Shown here one piece after another: positions 1 to 9,450 of a stretch of 64,000 nt of DNA. The stretch covers positions 503,409 through 567,408 of the forward strand of contig NZ_BMKS01000001.1 in NCBI RefSeq assembly GCF_014644455.1, read 5' to 3'. The notes under the pieces were generated by a model. That model was not told where the DNA came from, did not search any database, and saw nothing but the letters and a program-made list of their open reading frames with translations. Both the position numbers and the translations under genes were made by a program. Position 1 is the stretch's first letter; every line of letters begins with the position of its first letter. Source of the DNA: Caldovatus sediminis. GTDB taxonomy: Bacteria > Pseudomonadota > Alphaproteobacteria > Acetobacterales > Acetobacteraceae.

Positions 1-814
1 GCAGCCCCTCGAGCAGGAACAGCACCGCGCCGGCGCCGACGACCGAGCCCGCGATGCTGCCGAGGCCGCCGACCACGATCATCGCCTTCATCAGCGCCAT
101 GTGGAACAGGTCGAAGCTCTCCGGCGCGACGTAGCCGAGCATCAGCGCCTGCAGCCCGCCGGCCACGCCGGCGTAGAAGGCCGACAGCCCGAAGGCCATC
201 GCCTTGGTGCGCAGCAGGTCCACGCCGAGCGCCTGGGCCGCCACCTCGCCGTCGCGGACGGCGATCATCGCGCGGCCGAGCCGCGAGCGCACCAGCGACG
301 CCGCCGCGAGGGTGAGCAGCACGGCCAGCGCCAGGGCGAGATAGAAGGTCCCGATGCCCGCCGTGACGCCCGGGATCGGCCAGGATGGGGCCGGCACGCG
401 GAAGCCGCCGGCGCCGAAGGTCACCGGCTCCCAGTGCAGGAACACCCAGAGGGTGAACTGCGCGAAGGCGAGCGTCGCGAGCGACAGGTAGAGGCCGGAG
501 AGGCGGAGCGCCGGCAGGGATATCGCGAGGCCGACCGCCGTCGCCAGCAGCGCGCCGCAGGGCAGAGAGACCGCGAAAGGCACGCCGAGATGCACCTTGA
601 GCAGCGCCGTGCCGTAGGCGCCGATGCCGAACAGCGCCGCATGCGCGAAGGCGAGCTGGCCGCAGTAGCCGACCAGCAGGTTGAGCCCGACCGCCAGGAT
701 GACGAAGATGCTGAGCTGGTTGCCGACGAACAGCAGGTAGGGATTCGCGACCAGCGGCAGCACCGCCAGCGCGAGCGCGGCCGCGAGGCCGACCCAGAGC
801 GGCCGGACGGTCAT
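1..814 (-). CDS. livM: Branched-chain amino acid-type ABC transporter permease LivM (C-terminus cut by window edge)
   Basis: Inner-membrane permease of a HAAT-family (branched-chain amino acid or amide) importer. The start is the ATG at 814-812, whose ATGA overlaps the stop of livH by 4 nt. The N-terminus is hydrophobic and the LivM signature region with an N-L-L-V-G-Y-C-G-Q run is visible around residues 50-60. About 271 codons lie in the window, so some 50-70 residues and any downstream ATPase genes (livG, livF) lie beyond position 1. It forms the membrane channel together with LivH. Family assignment is firm. Because the genes upstream encode a hydantoinase/oxoprolinase-type enzyme, the substrate may be a cyclic amide or amino-acid derivative rather than leucine; that is inference. 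Confidence 0.9.
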   Translation of the reverse strand, partial: MTVRPLWVGLAAALALAVLPLVANPYLLFVGNQLSIFVILAVGLNLLVGYCGQLAFAHAALFGIGAYGTALLKVHLGVPFAVSLPCGALLATAVGLAISLPALRLSGLYLSLATLAFAQFTLWVFLHWEPVTFGAGGFRVPAPSWPIPGVTAGIGTFYLALALAVLLTLAAASLVRSRLGRAMIAVRDGEVAAQALGVDLLRTKAMAFGLSAFYAGVAGGLQALMLGYVAPESFDLFHMALMKAMIVVGGLGSIAGSVVGAGAVLFLLEGL

Positions 815-1686
815 GCGCGCCGGGGCGGCGGGCCGCCCATCAGCCCGCGCGGGCGGAGGACCAGCGTCGCCATGATGGCGACGAACGCCGAGACCTCGAG
901 GAAGCTCGAATGGATGTAGCCCGCGGCGAGCGCCTCGACGACGCCGATGGCGATGCCGCCGACCAGGGCGCCGGGCAGGCTGGTGAGCCCGCCCAGCACC
1001 GCCGCGGCGAAGCCCTTGATGAACAGCATGAAGCCGATGTCGGGATAGAGCAGCGTCAGCGGCGCCATCAGCGTCGCCCCCGCGCCGGCGATCGCGGCGC
1101 CGACCGCGAAGGCGAGCAGGTGGATGCGCTCGACCCGGATGCCGACCAGGCGCGCGGCCCTCGGGTTGTCCGCGGTCGCCTGCATCGCCTTGCCGATCGT
1201 GGTGAGGCGGAAGAACAGGGCGAAGAGGCCCATGACCGCCAGCGCGCCCGCGGTGACGACGAGCTGCTGGGGCAGCAGGACCATGTCGCCGATCAGGATG
1301 GGCTCCGGCCGCACCAGCGGCGGGAAGGAGAGGTAGTCGCTGATGCCGCCCCAGGTGAGCCGCGCGAACCCCTTCAGCACGAAGGCGAGGCCGAGGGTGG
1401 CGAGCACGACGTTGACGAGGCTCGTGCGCAGCACGGCGCGGAAGCCCACCTGCGCAGCGACGGCGCCGAGCGCGAAGCTGCCGGCGACGGCCCCGGCCAG
1501 CGCGACCAGGTAGGGCAGCCCGAGCAGCACGTGCAGCGTGAAGGCCAGGAACCCCGCGATCATCAGCTGGTCGCCGTGGGCGAAGTTGATCGTCCCCGTC
1601 GCCTTGTAGACGAGGACGATCCCGAGCGCGACGAGCGCGTAGATGGAGCCGGTCGTCAGCCCGCTGAGCAGGAGGTAGGAGAGCAA
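811..1686 (-). CDS. livH: Branched-chain amino acid-type ABC transporter permease LivH
   Basis: 291-residue polytopic permease, the usual length for LivH, partner of LivM in a HAAT importer. It has the typical N-terminal region with a T-G-S-I-Y-A-L-V-A-L-G segment followed by I-N-F-A-H-G-D, and the C-terminal G-G-L-T-S-L-P-G-A-L-V-G-G EAA-like loop near residue 240. It starts 19 nt after the stop of the periplasmic binding-protein gene and overlaps livM by 4 nt, so it sits in the same operon as hyuA-hyuB-livK. The order is binding protein, LivH, LivM. Confidence 0.92.
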   Translation of the reverse strand: MLSYLLLSGLTTGSIYALVALGIVLVYKATGTINFAHGDQLMIAGFLAFTLHVLLGLPYLVALAGAVAGSFALGAVAAQVGFRAVLRTSLVNVVLATLGLAFVLKGFARLTWGGISDYLSFPPLVRPEPILIGDMVLLPQQLVVTAGALAVMGLFALFFRLTTIGKAMQATADNPRAARLVGIRVERIHLLAFAVGAAIAGAGATLMAPLTLLYPDIGFMLFIKGFAAAVLGGLTSLPGALVGGIAIGVVEALAAGYIHSSFLEVSAFVAIMATLVLRPRGLMGGPPPRRA

Positions 1687-1705
1687 CGCCCGCCCGCGCG
1701 CGCCG

Positions 1706-2887
1706 CTACCGCACCGTCGTGGTGCCGATGACGCGGATCGGGCCGCCGGGCTCCTTCTGGATCCAGACGACCGTCTTGTTGCAGCGGCCGTCCTCCGGGG
1801 TGCAGGTGATGCCGCCGCCGAAGGCGTCGGTTGGGAAGTCGCGGATGCCGTTCAGCGCCTCGATCAGCCGCTCGCGCGTCGGCTCCGGACCGGCGCGGCG
1901 CAGCGCCTCGACCAGCACCTGCGCGGCGCCGACGCCGAAGAGGTTGAACACCGACAGCCGGTCGCCCGGGTACTTCGCCTGGATGGCGTCGCGCCAGGGC
2001 GCGACCTCGGGCATGTCCGGCGTGTAGCGGACCATGGAGATGGTCACGAACCGCGCGGTGGCGCCCGGGACGCCGACCTGCTCCTCGAAGGCCGCCGGAT
2101 CGGCGATCCCGGACTGGCCGATCGCCAGCGGCCGGTAGCCGAAGCGCGCCGCGTCGCGCAGGAACACCGCGCCGGGCTTCGGGTAGAGCAGCATGATCAC
2201 CGCGTCGGCGTTCGCCTGGCGCAGCCGCAGCACCTGCGGCGTGGCGTCGTTGGCGTCCGGCGTGATCTCCTCGTCGGCCACGGGGCTGACGCCGCGCCGG
2301 CGGAACTCCTCCATCAGCGGCTGGTAGCGCGCGCGGCCCCAGGCGTCGCGCATGGAGACGACGGCGATGCGCCGCGCGCCCTGCTCCAGCGCATAGGCGA
2401 GCTGCGCCTGGCTCTCGATGGTGGAGGTGAGCGCGGTCGAGAAGATGTTGCGCGCGCGCGGCATGGTGATGCCGTCGTGCACCGAGGCGAAGACGAGGAA
2501 GGGGATGCCGGACTGCTCGATCTCGGCCCGCGCGGCGATGGTGGCGTTGCTGCAGCCGCCGCCGATCAGCGCGAAGACCTGCTCCTGGTGGATCAGCTTG
2601 CGGGTGGCCGCGATCGCCGCGCCGGGCTCGCACCGGTCGTCCTCGCGCACCAGGACGAGGCGGCGTCCGTGCACGCCGCCCCGCGCGTTGACCTGGTCGA
2701 ACACCGCCTCGACGCCGTTCATCACGAGCCGTCCGTAGAGGTAGCCGGGCCCGGTCAGCGCCCCGAAGGAGCCGATGCGGAGGGTGTCGGCGGTGACGCC
2801 CGGCGCGCTCTGGGCCGCGGCCAGCGCCGGCGCGAGAAGGGCGCCGGCCAGGGCGGCGGCGCGCAGGAGTCCCTGGGACTGACGCAT
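1706..2887 (-). CDS. ABC transporter periplasmic substrate-binding protein (LivK-like, type I fold)
   Basis: 393-residue secreted receptor for the LivHM importer. Residues 1-25 form a Sec signal peptide (R near the N-terminus, an Ala/Leu-rich core, then A-L-A-A-A-Q cleavage region). The mature protein begins with the family pattern T-L-R-I-G-S-F-G-A-L-T-G-P and carries the Peripla_BP_6 features: V-R-E-D-D-R-C-E-P near 82 and an I-G-G-G-C-S-N segment near 112. Two Cys pairs could form disulfides. It follows hyuB by 117 nt and precedes livH by 19 nt. The ligand cannot be read from sequence; location with hyuAB suggests the compound those enzymes hydrolyse. Confidence 0.88.
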   Translation of the reverse strand: MRQSQGLLRAAALAGALLAPALAAAQSAPGVTADTLRIGSFGALTGPGYLYGRLVMNGVEAVFDQVNARGGVHGRRLVLVREDDRCEPGAAIAATRKLIHQEQVFALIGGGCSNATIAARAEIEQSGIPFLVFASVHDGITMPRARNIFSTALTSTIESQAQLAYALEQGARRIAVVSMRDAWGRARYQPLMEEFRRRGVSPVADEEITPDANDATPQVLRLRQANADAVIMLLYPKPGAVFLRDAARFGYRPLAIGQSGIADPAAFEEQVGVPGATARFVTISMVRYTPDMPEVAPWRDAIQAKYPGDRLSVFNLFGVGAAQVLVEALRRAGPEPTRERLIEALNGIRDFPTDAFGGGITCTPEDGRCNKTVVWIQKEPGGPIRVIGTTTVR

Positions 2888-3004
2888 GGACGGCCTCCGG
2901 AACGTTGTTGTTGGCGTCTCGCCGACAGGCGGCCGCGCGGAAGGTTAGCACGTGGCCTCGATCGCGCCGCAAGGACGATCCGCGATCCCCGGCCGATGAC
3001 GGCA

Positions 3005-4681
3005 CTAGGCCAGATCCGCATCGGTCGCGCCATACACGGCGCGGGCTGCCTCGCGGCTGACGAAGCCGTCGCGGACGTCCTCCCGCACCGCCTCGCGACT
3101 GCGCGAGGCCGGGTCGCCGTAGCCGCCCGCGCCGGCCAGCCTGAAGCTCACGATGTCGCCCCGGCGCAGCCTCCGCACCTCCTTCGAGCCCAGTTCGGTC
3201 TCCTCCCCGTCGCGGATCAGCACCGTGCGCGCCGGCGTGCCCGGCCCGCCCCCGAACAGGCCGTAGGGCGCGGTCTTGTGGCGGTCGCCGAGCAGCACGA
3301 CCGTGGCGCCGTCGGACAGCATCTCGACGTCCTTGCGGAGCCCGCAGCCGCCGCGGAAGCGGCCCGGCCCGCCGGAGTCCTGGATCAGCTGCAGCCGGTG
3401 GATGCGCACCGGGTTGCCGGTCTCGTGCACCTCGACCGGGACGTTGGCGCAGTTGAAGACGGGACACAGCGCCTCCGCGCCGTCCTTCCAGGAGCGACCG
3501 CCGAAGCCGCCGAGGATCAGGTCGTACATGATCCAGCGCCGTCCCGTGGCCTCGTCCACGCCGCCGAATTTGGGGTTCGCCCAGTGGCTGAAGGCCCCCA
3601 TGGCGCGCTCCGGCACCGCCTGCGCCATGGCGCCGTTGATCGCGTCGAAGATGCGGATCTGGCACGAGGCGCGGCCGCCGCTTGCCGCCGGGTAGCGGGC
3701 GTTGAAGAAGCTGCCCTCGCGCGCGACGGTCCTGATCACGCGCTCGATGCCGGCGTTGTTCGGCACGTCGATGCCGGCGAAGATCCGCATCCCGAAGCTG
3801 GCGTAGGCGCGGGTGTAGTTGATGTAGCAGTTGAGGCCCGCCGGCACCTGGTCGCCGCTGCGCGAGAAGTCCACCGTCGCGACGCCGTCCTCGATCGTGA
3901 TGTCCACGCGCACGGACACCGGCCCGGTGCCCGGCCCGTGGTCGTCGAGGCAATCCTCGAAGGAATAGGTGCCCTCCGGCAGCGCCCGCAGCAGCTCGCG
4001 CGCCCGCGCCTCGGAGCGGCGGAGGATCTCCTCGATCGCGCTCTCGATCACGTTCTCGCCGTACTCGGCGTAGAGCCGCAGCAGCCGCCGGGCGCCGACG
4101 TGGTTGGCGTTGCGCTGCGCGAGGAAGTCGCCGCGCACCTTCTCCGGCAGGCGGACATTGGCGAGAATCACGCGCAGCAGGTCGGGATCGAACTCGCCCC
4201 GGCGGACCAGCTTCACCGGCAGGATGCGCAGGCCCTCGGCGAAGGCTTCCGTCACGCCCTGCACGGCCTCGGAGCCCGGATGCGCGCCGCCCATGTCCAC
4301 GTGGTGCGCCGTGTTCACCGTGTATCCGATCAGGCGCCGTGCCCCGTCGAACACCGGGGCGACGAAGAACACGTCCGGGAAGTGCCCGCCGCCCAGGAAG
4401 GAGTCGTTGGTGACGACCATGTCGCCGGGCTCGAGCTGCTCCGGCGGGACGTAGCGCAGCGCGTTCCGCACGGCGTAGGGCATGGCGCCGAGATGCCCGG
4501 GCGTGAAGTTGCCCTGCGCGATCAGCCGCCCCTGGCGGTCGAACAGCCCGGTGGAGAAGTCCTCGCCCTCCCGGACCGCCTCGGAGAAGGCGGTGCGCCG
4601 CAGCGCTCCGCCCATCTCGTCGGCGATGGAGACGAAGCTGTTCCAGACGACGGTCAGGGTGACCGGATCGATCGCGCTCAT
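3005..4681 (-). CDS. hyuB: Hydantoinase B / oxoprolinase-type subunit
   Basis: 558-residue HyuB family protein, the usual length, partner of HyuA in ATP-dependent cyclic amide hydrolases (N-methylhydantoinase, 5-oxoprolinase) and acetone or acetophenone carboxylases. The N-terminus has D-P-V-T-L-T-V-V-W-N and the C-terminal part has the G-G-P-G and G-D-R-H-K blocks, with G-A-G-G-Y-G-D-P at the end. I take the ATG at 4681-4679, because its ATGA overlaps the hyuA stop exactly and the homology begins there; the same frame is open further upstream, but that is antisense shadow of hyuA. The two-subunit arrangement with an adjacent HAAT importer suggests uptake and opening of a hydantoin-like or lactam compound. 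Hydrolase versus carboxylase cannot be decided here. Confidence 0.9.
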   Translation of the reverse strand: MSAIDPVTLTVVWNSFVSIADEMGGALRRTAFSEAVREGEDFSTGLFDRQGRLIAQGNFTPGHLGAMPYAVRNALRYVPPEQLEPGDMVVTNDSFLGGGHFPDVFFVAPVFDGARRLIGYTVNTAHHVDMGGAHPGSEAVQGVTEAFAEGLRILPVKLVRRGEFDPDLLRVILANVRLPEKVRGDFLAQRNANHVGARRLLRLYAEYGENVIESAIEEILRRSEARARELLRALPEGTYSFEDCLDDHGPGTGPVSVRVDITIEDGVATVDFSRSGDQVPAGLNCYINYTRAYASFGMRIFAGIDVPNNAGIERVIRTVAREGSFFNARYPAASGGRASCQIRIFDAINGAMAQAVPERAMGAFSHWANPKFGGVDEATGRRWIMYDLILGGFGGRSWKDGAEALCPVFNCANVPVEVHETGNPVRIHRLQLIQDSGGPGRFRGGCGLRKDVEMLSDGATVVLLGDRHKTAPYGLFGGGPGTPARTVLIRDGEETELGSKEVRRLRRGDIVSFRLAGAGGYGDPASRSREAVREDVRDGFVSREAARAVYGATDADLA

Positions 4682-6756
4682 CGCGCGTCCCCGATCGCGA
4701 TCACGAGGTTGCCGGCGGCGCTGACCGAGACGCGGTCGCCGGGCAGCACCACCGTCGTGGATTCGCGCTCCTCCACCAGCGCCGGGCCTGCGACGCTTTG
4801 CCCCGGGGCGAGGGCGTAGCGGTTGACGACGCGCGTGGGCGTCATGCCGCCGGTCTCCGGGAAGAAGGCGAGGCGCTCGCCGACCACCGGGTCGCCGGAC
4901 CCGGCGCCGCCGTCCAGCCGGAACCCCGCGCCGGCGCGCGTGCCCGGGAGGGTGGCGACGGCGTACCAGTCGGTCGCCTCGACCGGCGCGTCCGGATCGT
5001 TGTAGCCGTACTCCCGCCGGTAGGCGTCGTGGAAGACGCGCAGCGCCGTCGCCGCGTAGTCCGCGCCGATCGGGCCGGAAGGCAGGTCCACGCGAAGCTC
5101 GTAGCCCTGGCCGGCATAGCGCATGGAGGCGCTGCGCCGGACCGCGAGCTCCCCCTTCCCGCCCATGCGCCGGGCCTCGGCGGCCAGGCGCGCCTCGAGC
5201 TCGGCGAAGGTCGCGCGCAGCGCCTCGCTCTGCCCGGCGTCGAGCCGCAGCACGCGGGTGATGCCGAGATCCACCTTGCGCTCCGCCGTGAGCAGGCCGA
5301 GCGCCGAGCCGACGCCGGCGCCGCGCGGCACGACGACGCGCGGGATCTCCAGCGCGCGGGCGAGGCGGCCGGCGTGCAGCGGGCCGGCGCCGCCGAAGGC
5401 GACGAGGGCGTAGCGCCGCGGATCGCGCCCGCGCTCGATGGAGACGATGCGCATGGCCCGCTCCATGCTCGCGTTGGCGACCGAGTGCACGCCCCACGCG
5501 GCCTGCTCGAGCGAGAGGCCGAGCGGGCGGGCGATCGCGCGCTCGATCGCCTCCGCTGCCGCGGCGCGTTCCAGCCGCTGGGCGCCGCCGTTGAAGAAGT
5601 CCGGGTTGAGGTAGCCGAGGACGAGGTTCGCGTCGGTGACCGTCGGCTCGGTGCCGCCCCGACCGTAGCAGGCCGGCCCCGGTTCGGCGCCCGCGCTGTC
5701 GGGCCCGACGGCGATGAGCCCCATCCGGGTCCGCGCGATGCTGCCGCCGCCCGCGCCGATCTCCAGCAGGTCGATCGCCGTGACGCTGAGCGGAAGGCCG
5801 CTGCCCTTCCGGTAGTTGACCGCGTCCACCTCGAAGCTCGGCGTCGTCGCGGGCACGCCGTCGTCGATGGCGCCGAGCTTCGCCGTCGTGCCGCCCATGT
5901 CGAAGGTCATGACGTGGCCGCAGCCTTCCTCGCGCCCGACCTCCGCGCACATCAGCACGCCGGCGGCCGGCCCGGATTCGACGATGCGGACGGGATGGGC
6001 GCGCGCGAGCTCCACGGAGACCAGGCCGCCGCTGGACTGCATGATGGACAGCTCGGCGCCGATGCCGAGCTCCCGCAGCGACCGGCCGAGCTCCGCGAGG
6101 TAGCCGTCCACCAGCGGAGCGACGTAGGCGTTCGCGACCGTCGTGCTGGTCCGCTCGTACTCCCGCCATTTCGGCGCGACCTCCGAGGAGGCCGAGATCC
6201 GCACGCCGGGCGCCCGCGCCGCCAGGATCTCCGCCATGCGTCGCTCATGCGCCGGATTCGCGTAGGCGTGCAGGAACGCGACGGCCACGGAGGCGTAGCC
6301 GCCCCCCGCGATGCGCGCCGCGACCGCCTCCGCCTCCGCCTCGTCCAGCGGCTTCAGCACCGTGCCGTCGGGGGCGACGCGCTCGGTGACCTCGAAGGTG
6401 TCTGCACGGCGCACCAGCGGGCGTGGCTTGTCGAGGTGCAGGTTGTTGGTGTCGTAGCGCTTCTGCCGGCCGATCAGCAGCACGTCGCGGAACCCGGCGG
6501 TCGTGACCAGCGCGGTCCGGGCGCCCTTGCGCTCGAGGATCGCGTTGGTCGCGATGGTGGTCGCGTGCAGCGCGGCATCAATGGCCTCGGGCCGCAGCCC
6601 GCCCGCCGCGACGCGCGCCCTCAGCCCGTCGAGCAGCGCCCGCGCCGGTTCCCGCGGCGTGGTGTGCACCTTCCAGATCGCGACCCGCCCGTCGGCGGGG
6701 TCGTGCAGCGCGAAATCGGTGAAGGTACCGCCGATGTCGAAGGCGATCTGCATCAC
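4678..6756 (-). CDS. hyuA: Hydantoinase A / oxoprolinase-type ATPase subunit
   Basis: 692-residue HyuA protein, normal length. The N-terminal actin-like ATPase phosphate-1 motif F-D-I-G-G-T-F-T-D is at residues 6-14 and a second phosphate-binding block F-D-M-G-G-T-T-A-K lies near 288. HyuA couples ATP hydrolysis to ring opening or carboxylation with HyuB. It is the first gene of the minus-strand operon hyuA-hyuB-livK-livH-livM, 289 nt from the divergent aminotransferase gene. Related enzymes act on 5-oxoproline, N-methylhydantoin, acetophenone or acetone; no residue seen here settles which. Cytoplasmic. Confidence 0.92.
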   Translation of the reverse strand: MMQIAFDIGGTFTDFALHDPADGRVAIWKVHTTPREPARALLDGLRARVAAGGLRPEAIDAALHATTIATNAILERKGARTALVTTAGFRDVLLIGRQKRYDTNNLHLDKPRPLVRRADTFEVTERVAPDGTVLKPLDEAEAEAVAARIAGGGYASVAVAFLHAYANPAHERRMAEILAARAPGVRISASSEVAPKWREYERTSTTVANAYVAPLVDGYLAELGRSLRELGIGAELSIMQSSGGLVSVELARAHPVRIVESGPAAGVLMCAEVGREEGCGHVMTFDMGGTTAKLGAIDDGVPATTPSFEVDAVNYRKGSGLPLSVTAIDLLEIGAGGGSIARTRMGLIAVGPDSAGAEPGPACYGRGGTEPTVTDANLVLGYLNPDFFNGGAQRLERAAAAEAIERAIARPLGLSLEQAAWGVHSVANASMERAMRIVSIERGRDPRRYALVAFGGAGPLHAGRLARALEIPRVVVPRGAGVGSALGLLTAERKVDLGITRVLRLDAGQSEALRATFAELEARLAAEARRMGGKGELAVRRSASMRYAGQGYELRVDLPSGPIGADYAATALRVFHDAYRREYGYNDPDAPVEATDWYAVATLPGTRAGAGFRLDGGAGSGDPVVGERLAFFPETGGMTPTRVVNRYALAPGQSVAGPALVEERESTTVVLPGDRVSVSAAGNLVIAIGDAR

Positions 6757-7045
6757 CGCGGGCAGTCCCCGGCGTGCGGCGGGACGGGGCCCGGGCGGGC
6801 GGCGCCGCGATCAGGTGGTTTCGTCCGCAAATCCAGCTGCCCTCGCTCGATCCCCCGAGGGATCCTGCGACCCGGTTTCGCGCCTGGCCATTTCCCGATC
6901 GCGAAGGGGATTTCGCCAACCACGACGCCTTCCGGCCCGGCAGCGCGATGGACAGGCCGGCGCCCTCCGTGGTGCCGTTCCCCGAGGCCCGCGCCGCCCC
7001 GGCGCGACATCCGCCCCGCTCGCCCTTCTGCCCGAGGACCCCGCC

Positions 7046-8422
7046 ATGACCCGCTTCGCCGCCAACAGCCCCCACGCCCGCGACATCGCCTCCCTGGTGC
7101 ACCCCGCGACGAACCTCCGCAGGCACCTGGAGACCGGGCCCTCCATCGTGCAGCGCGGCGAGGGCATCCATGTGTACGACGACTCCGGCCGCGCCCTCAT
7201 CGAGGGCGCCGCCGGCCTCTGGTGCGCCTCGCTCGGCTTCGGCAGCGAGCGCCTCGCCCGCGTCGCCTACGAGACGATGCGCAATCTCGGCTACTACCAC
7301 CTCTACCGGCACGCCTCGAACGAGCCCTCCATCGACCTCGCGGAGAAGCTGCTCTCGATCGCCCCGGTGCCGATGGCGCGGGTGCTGCTGCAGTGCTCCG
7401 GCTCGGAAGCGAACGACACCGCGGTCAAGCTGGTCTGGTACTACTGGAACGCCGTCGGCAGGCCGGAGAAGCGCAAGCTCATATCGCGCAAGCAGGCCTA
7501 TCACGGCTCGGGCTGCGCCAGCGTCAGCCTGACCGGCAAGCCCGAGTTCCACGCCGCCCTCGGCCTGCCCCTCCCGGGCTTCCTGCACACCGAGTTCCCG
7601 CACTACTACCGCAATCGCCTGGACGGGGAGACGGAGGCGCAGTTCTCCGGCAGGATGGCGGAGGCCCTCGAGGCCCTGATCCTGGCCGAGGGCCCGGAGA
7701 CGATCGGCGCCTTCTGGGCCGAGCCGGTGATGGGCGGCGGCGGCGCCGTGCTGCCGCCCGAGGGCTACTTCGAGAAGATCCAGGCCGTGCTGCGCAAGTA
7801 CGACATCCTCTTCGTCGCCGACGAGGTGATCTGCGGATTCGGGCGCACCGGGAACATGTGGGGCTGCCAGACCTTCGGCCTCGAACCCGACATGATCACC
7901 TGCGCCAAGGCGCTCTCCGCCGCCATGCAGCCGATCTCGGCGGTGCTGGTCAACGAGCGCATCTGGCAGGGGATGCTGGCGCAGAGCGACCGCCTCGGCC
8001 CCTTCGCGCACGGCTACACCTACGCCGGCCACCCCGTCGCCGCCGCCGTCGCGCTGGAGACGCTCAGGATCTACGAGGAGATCGGCCTCGTGGACCATGT
8101 GCGCGCGGTCGAGCCGGTCTTCCTGGAGGCGCTCGGCGCGCTCCGGAGCCACCCCCTGGTCGGCGATTTCCGCGGCTGCGGGCTGATCGGCGGGATGGAG
8201 ATCGTCAGCGACAAGGAGACGCGGGCGATGTTCCCGCCCGAGCTCGACGTGCCGGGGCGGATCGACGCGAACGCGCGGCGCCACGGCCTGATCCTGCGCT
8301 TCGTCGGCAACCGCATCGCCTTCTCCCCGCCGCTGGTCATCACCGAGGCGCAGATCCTGGAACTGGCCCGCCGCCTCGCCGCCGCCCTCGACGACACGGC
8401 GCGCGAGCTGGGCCGGCTGTAG
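7046..8422 (+). CDS. Class III PLP-dependent aminotransferase (omega-amino acid type)
   Basis: 458-residue fold-type I aminotransferase. PLP contacts are visible: G-S-E-A-N-D at 119-124, Y152-H-G in the cofactor-stacking position, D259 in A-D-E-V-I-C-G-F-G-R-T-G (pyridine nitrogen) and K288 in the C-A-K-A-L-S block (Schiff base). The pattern matches omega-amino acid:pyruvate, taurine:pyruvate or putrescine aminotransferases. The start ATG at 7046 fits the family N-terminus; the frame is open upstream but without homology. Its neighbours are the divergent hyuAB/liv operon and a downstream lysR gene 101 nt away, so it may deaminate an amino compound released by the HyuAB reaction (inference). 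Amino donor not predictable. Confidence 0.9.
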   Translation: MTRFAANSPHARDIASLVHPATNLRRHLETGPSIVQRGEGIHVYDDSGRALIEGAAGLWCASLGFGSERLARVAYETMRNLGYYHLYRHASNEPSIDLAEKLLSIAPVPMARVLLQCSGSEANDTAVKLVWYYWNAVGRPEKRKLISRKQAYHGSGCASVSLTGKPEFHAALGLPLPGFLHTEFPHYYRNRLDGETEAQFSGRMAEALEALILAEGPETIGAFWAEPVMGGGGAVLPPEGYFEKIQAVLRKYDILFVADEVICGFGRTGNMWGCQTFGLEPDMITCAKALSAAMQPISAVLVNERIWQGMLAQSDRLGPFAHGYTYAGHPVAAAVALETLRIYEEIGLVDHVRAVEPVFLEALGALRSHPLVGDFRGCGLIGGMEIVSDKETRAMFPPELDVPGRIDANARRHGLILRFVGNRIAFSPPLVITEAQILELARRLAAALDDTARELGRL

Positions 8423-8523
8423 CCGGCCGGCTCGACCGCCCCTCGGGCGGCTGCTAGCCTCGGCGCCCGGCGAGGGCGGCACCCGCGAGGCCGCCCGCGC
8501 GCAGCATCGTCCGCCAGGATGCC

Positions 8524-9450
8524 ATGGCATTGCATCTGGATCTCGTGACGGCGCGGCTGTTCGTCGCGGTCGTCGAGGAGGAGGGCATCGCCCGCGCGGC
8601 GGAGCGCGAGAACATCGCCCCCTCGGCCGTCAGCAAGCGCATCAGCGAGCTGGAGCAGCGCCTCGGCGTCGCCCTGCTCCGCCGCCACCACCGCGGCGTC
8701 GAGACGACGCCGGCCGGCGCCGCCTTCCTGCGCCGCGCCCGCGCCCTGCTACGCGAGGCGGAGCACCTCGAGCGCGAGCTGCGCGAGCACGCGCTCGGCG
8801 AGCAGGGCCACATCCGCCTCTACACGAACGAATCCGCCCTCGTCGGCCTCCTGCCGGGCGTGCTGCGGCGGTTCATGGCCGCCAACGCCCAGGTGCGGAT
8901 CGACCTCGTCGAGGCGATGAGCGAGGAGGTCGTGCGCGCGGTCGAGGAGAACCTCGCCGACATCGGCATCTACACCGGCGTCGCCCCGACCGACGGCTTG
9001 GTGGTCCGCCCCTGCTACCGGGACAGCCTGGCCATCGTCGTTCCGCCCGGCCACCCCCTGGCGGCGCGCGCCTCCGCGAGCCTCGCCGAGCTGCTGGAGC
9101 ACGACATGGTCGGCCCGGACCGGCGCAGCTCGCTCGGCGTGCTGGTCGCGCGCGGCGCCGCCGACCTCGGCATGACGCCGCGCATCCGCGTCCGCGCCGA
9201 CGGCTTCGACGCGACCTGCCTGCTGGTGCAGCAGGGCTTCGGCGCCGGCCTGGTCGCCGCGCCCTTCGGCAGCACCTTCGCCATTCCGATCGGGCTCGTC
9301 GCCGTGCCGCTGCGCGAGCCCTGGGCCCGGCGCGAGCACTGGGTCTGCGTGCGCGACATCGAGCAGCTTTCCTCGGTCGCCATGCGCCTCCTCGGAGAGC
9401 TGGCGCCCGCCTCCGGACCGGCGGGCAGGACGCACGCCGTCCCGGCCTGA
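8524..9450 (+). CDS. LysR-family transcriptional regulator
   Basis: 308-residue LTTR. Residues 1-65 form the winged helix-turn-helix (A-A-E-R-E-N-I-A-P-S-A-V-S-K-R-I recognition region, then the L-E-Q-R-L-G-V-A-L-L wing). Residues from about 92 form the periplasmic-binding-like effector domain. The start at 8524 sits directly at the family N-terminus. It lies downstream of, and in the same direction as, the aminotransferase; the hyuAB/liv operon is divergent from that pair, so the obvious targets are the 6757-7045 region and its own promoter. Effector unknown; an intermediate of the local pathway is the natural guess. Confidence 0.9.
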   Translation: MALHLDLVTARLFVAVVEEEGIARAAERENIAPSAVSKRISELEQRLGVALLRRHHRGVETTPAGAAFLRRARALLREAEHLERELREHALGEQGHIRLYTNESALVGLLPGVLRRFMAANAQVRIDLVEAMSEEVVRAVEENLADIGIYTGVAPTDGLVVRPCYRDSLAIVVPPGHPLAARASASLAELLEHDMVGPDRRSSLGVLVARGAADLGMTPRIRVRADGFDATCLLVQQGFGAGLVAAPFGSTFAIPIGLVAVPLREPWARREHWVCVRDIEQLSSVAMRLLGELAPASGPAGRTHAVPA

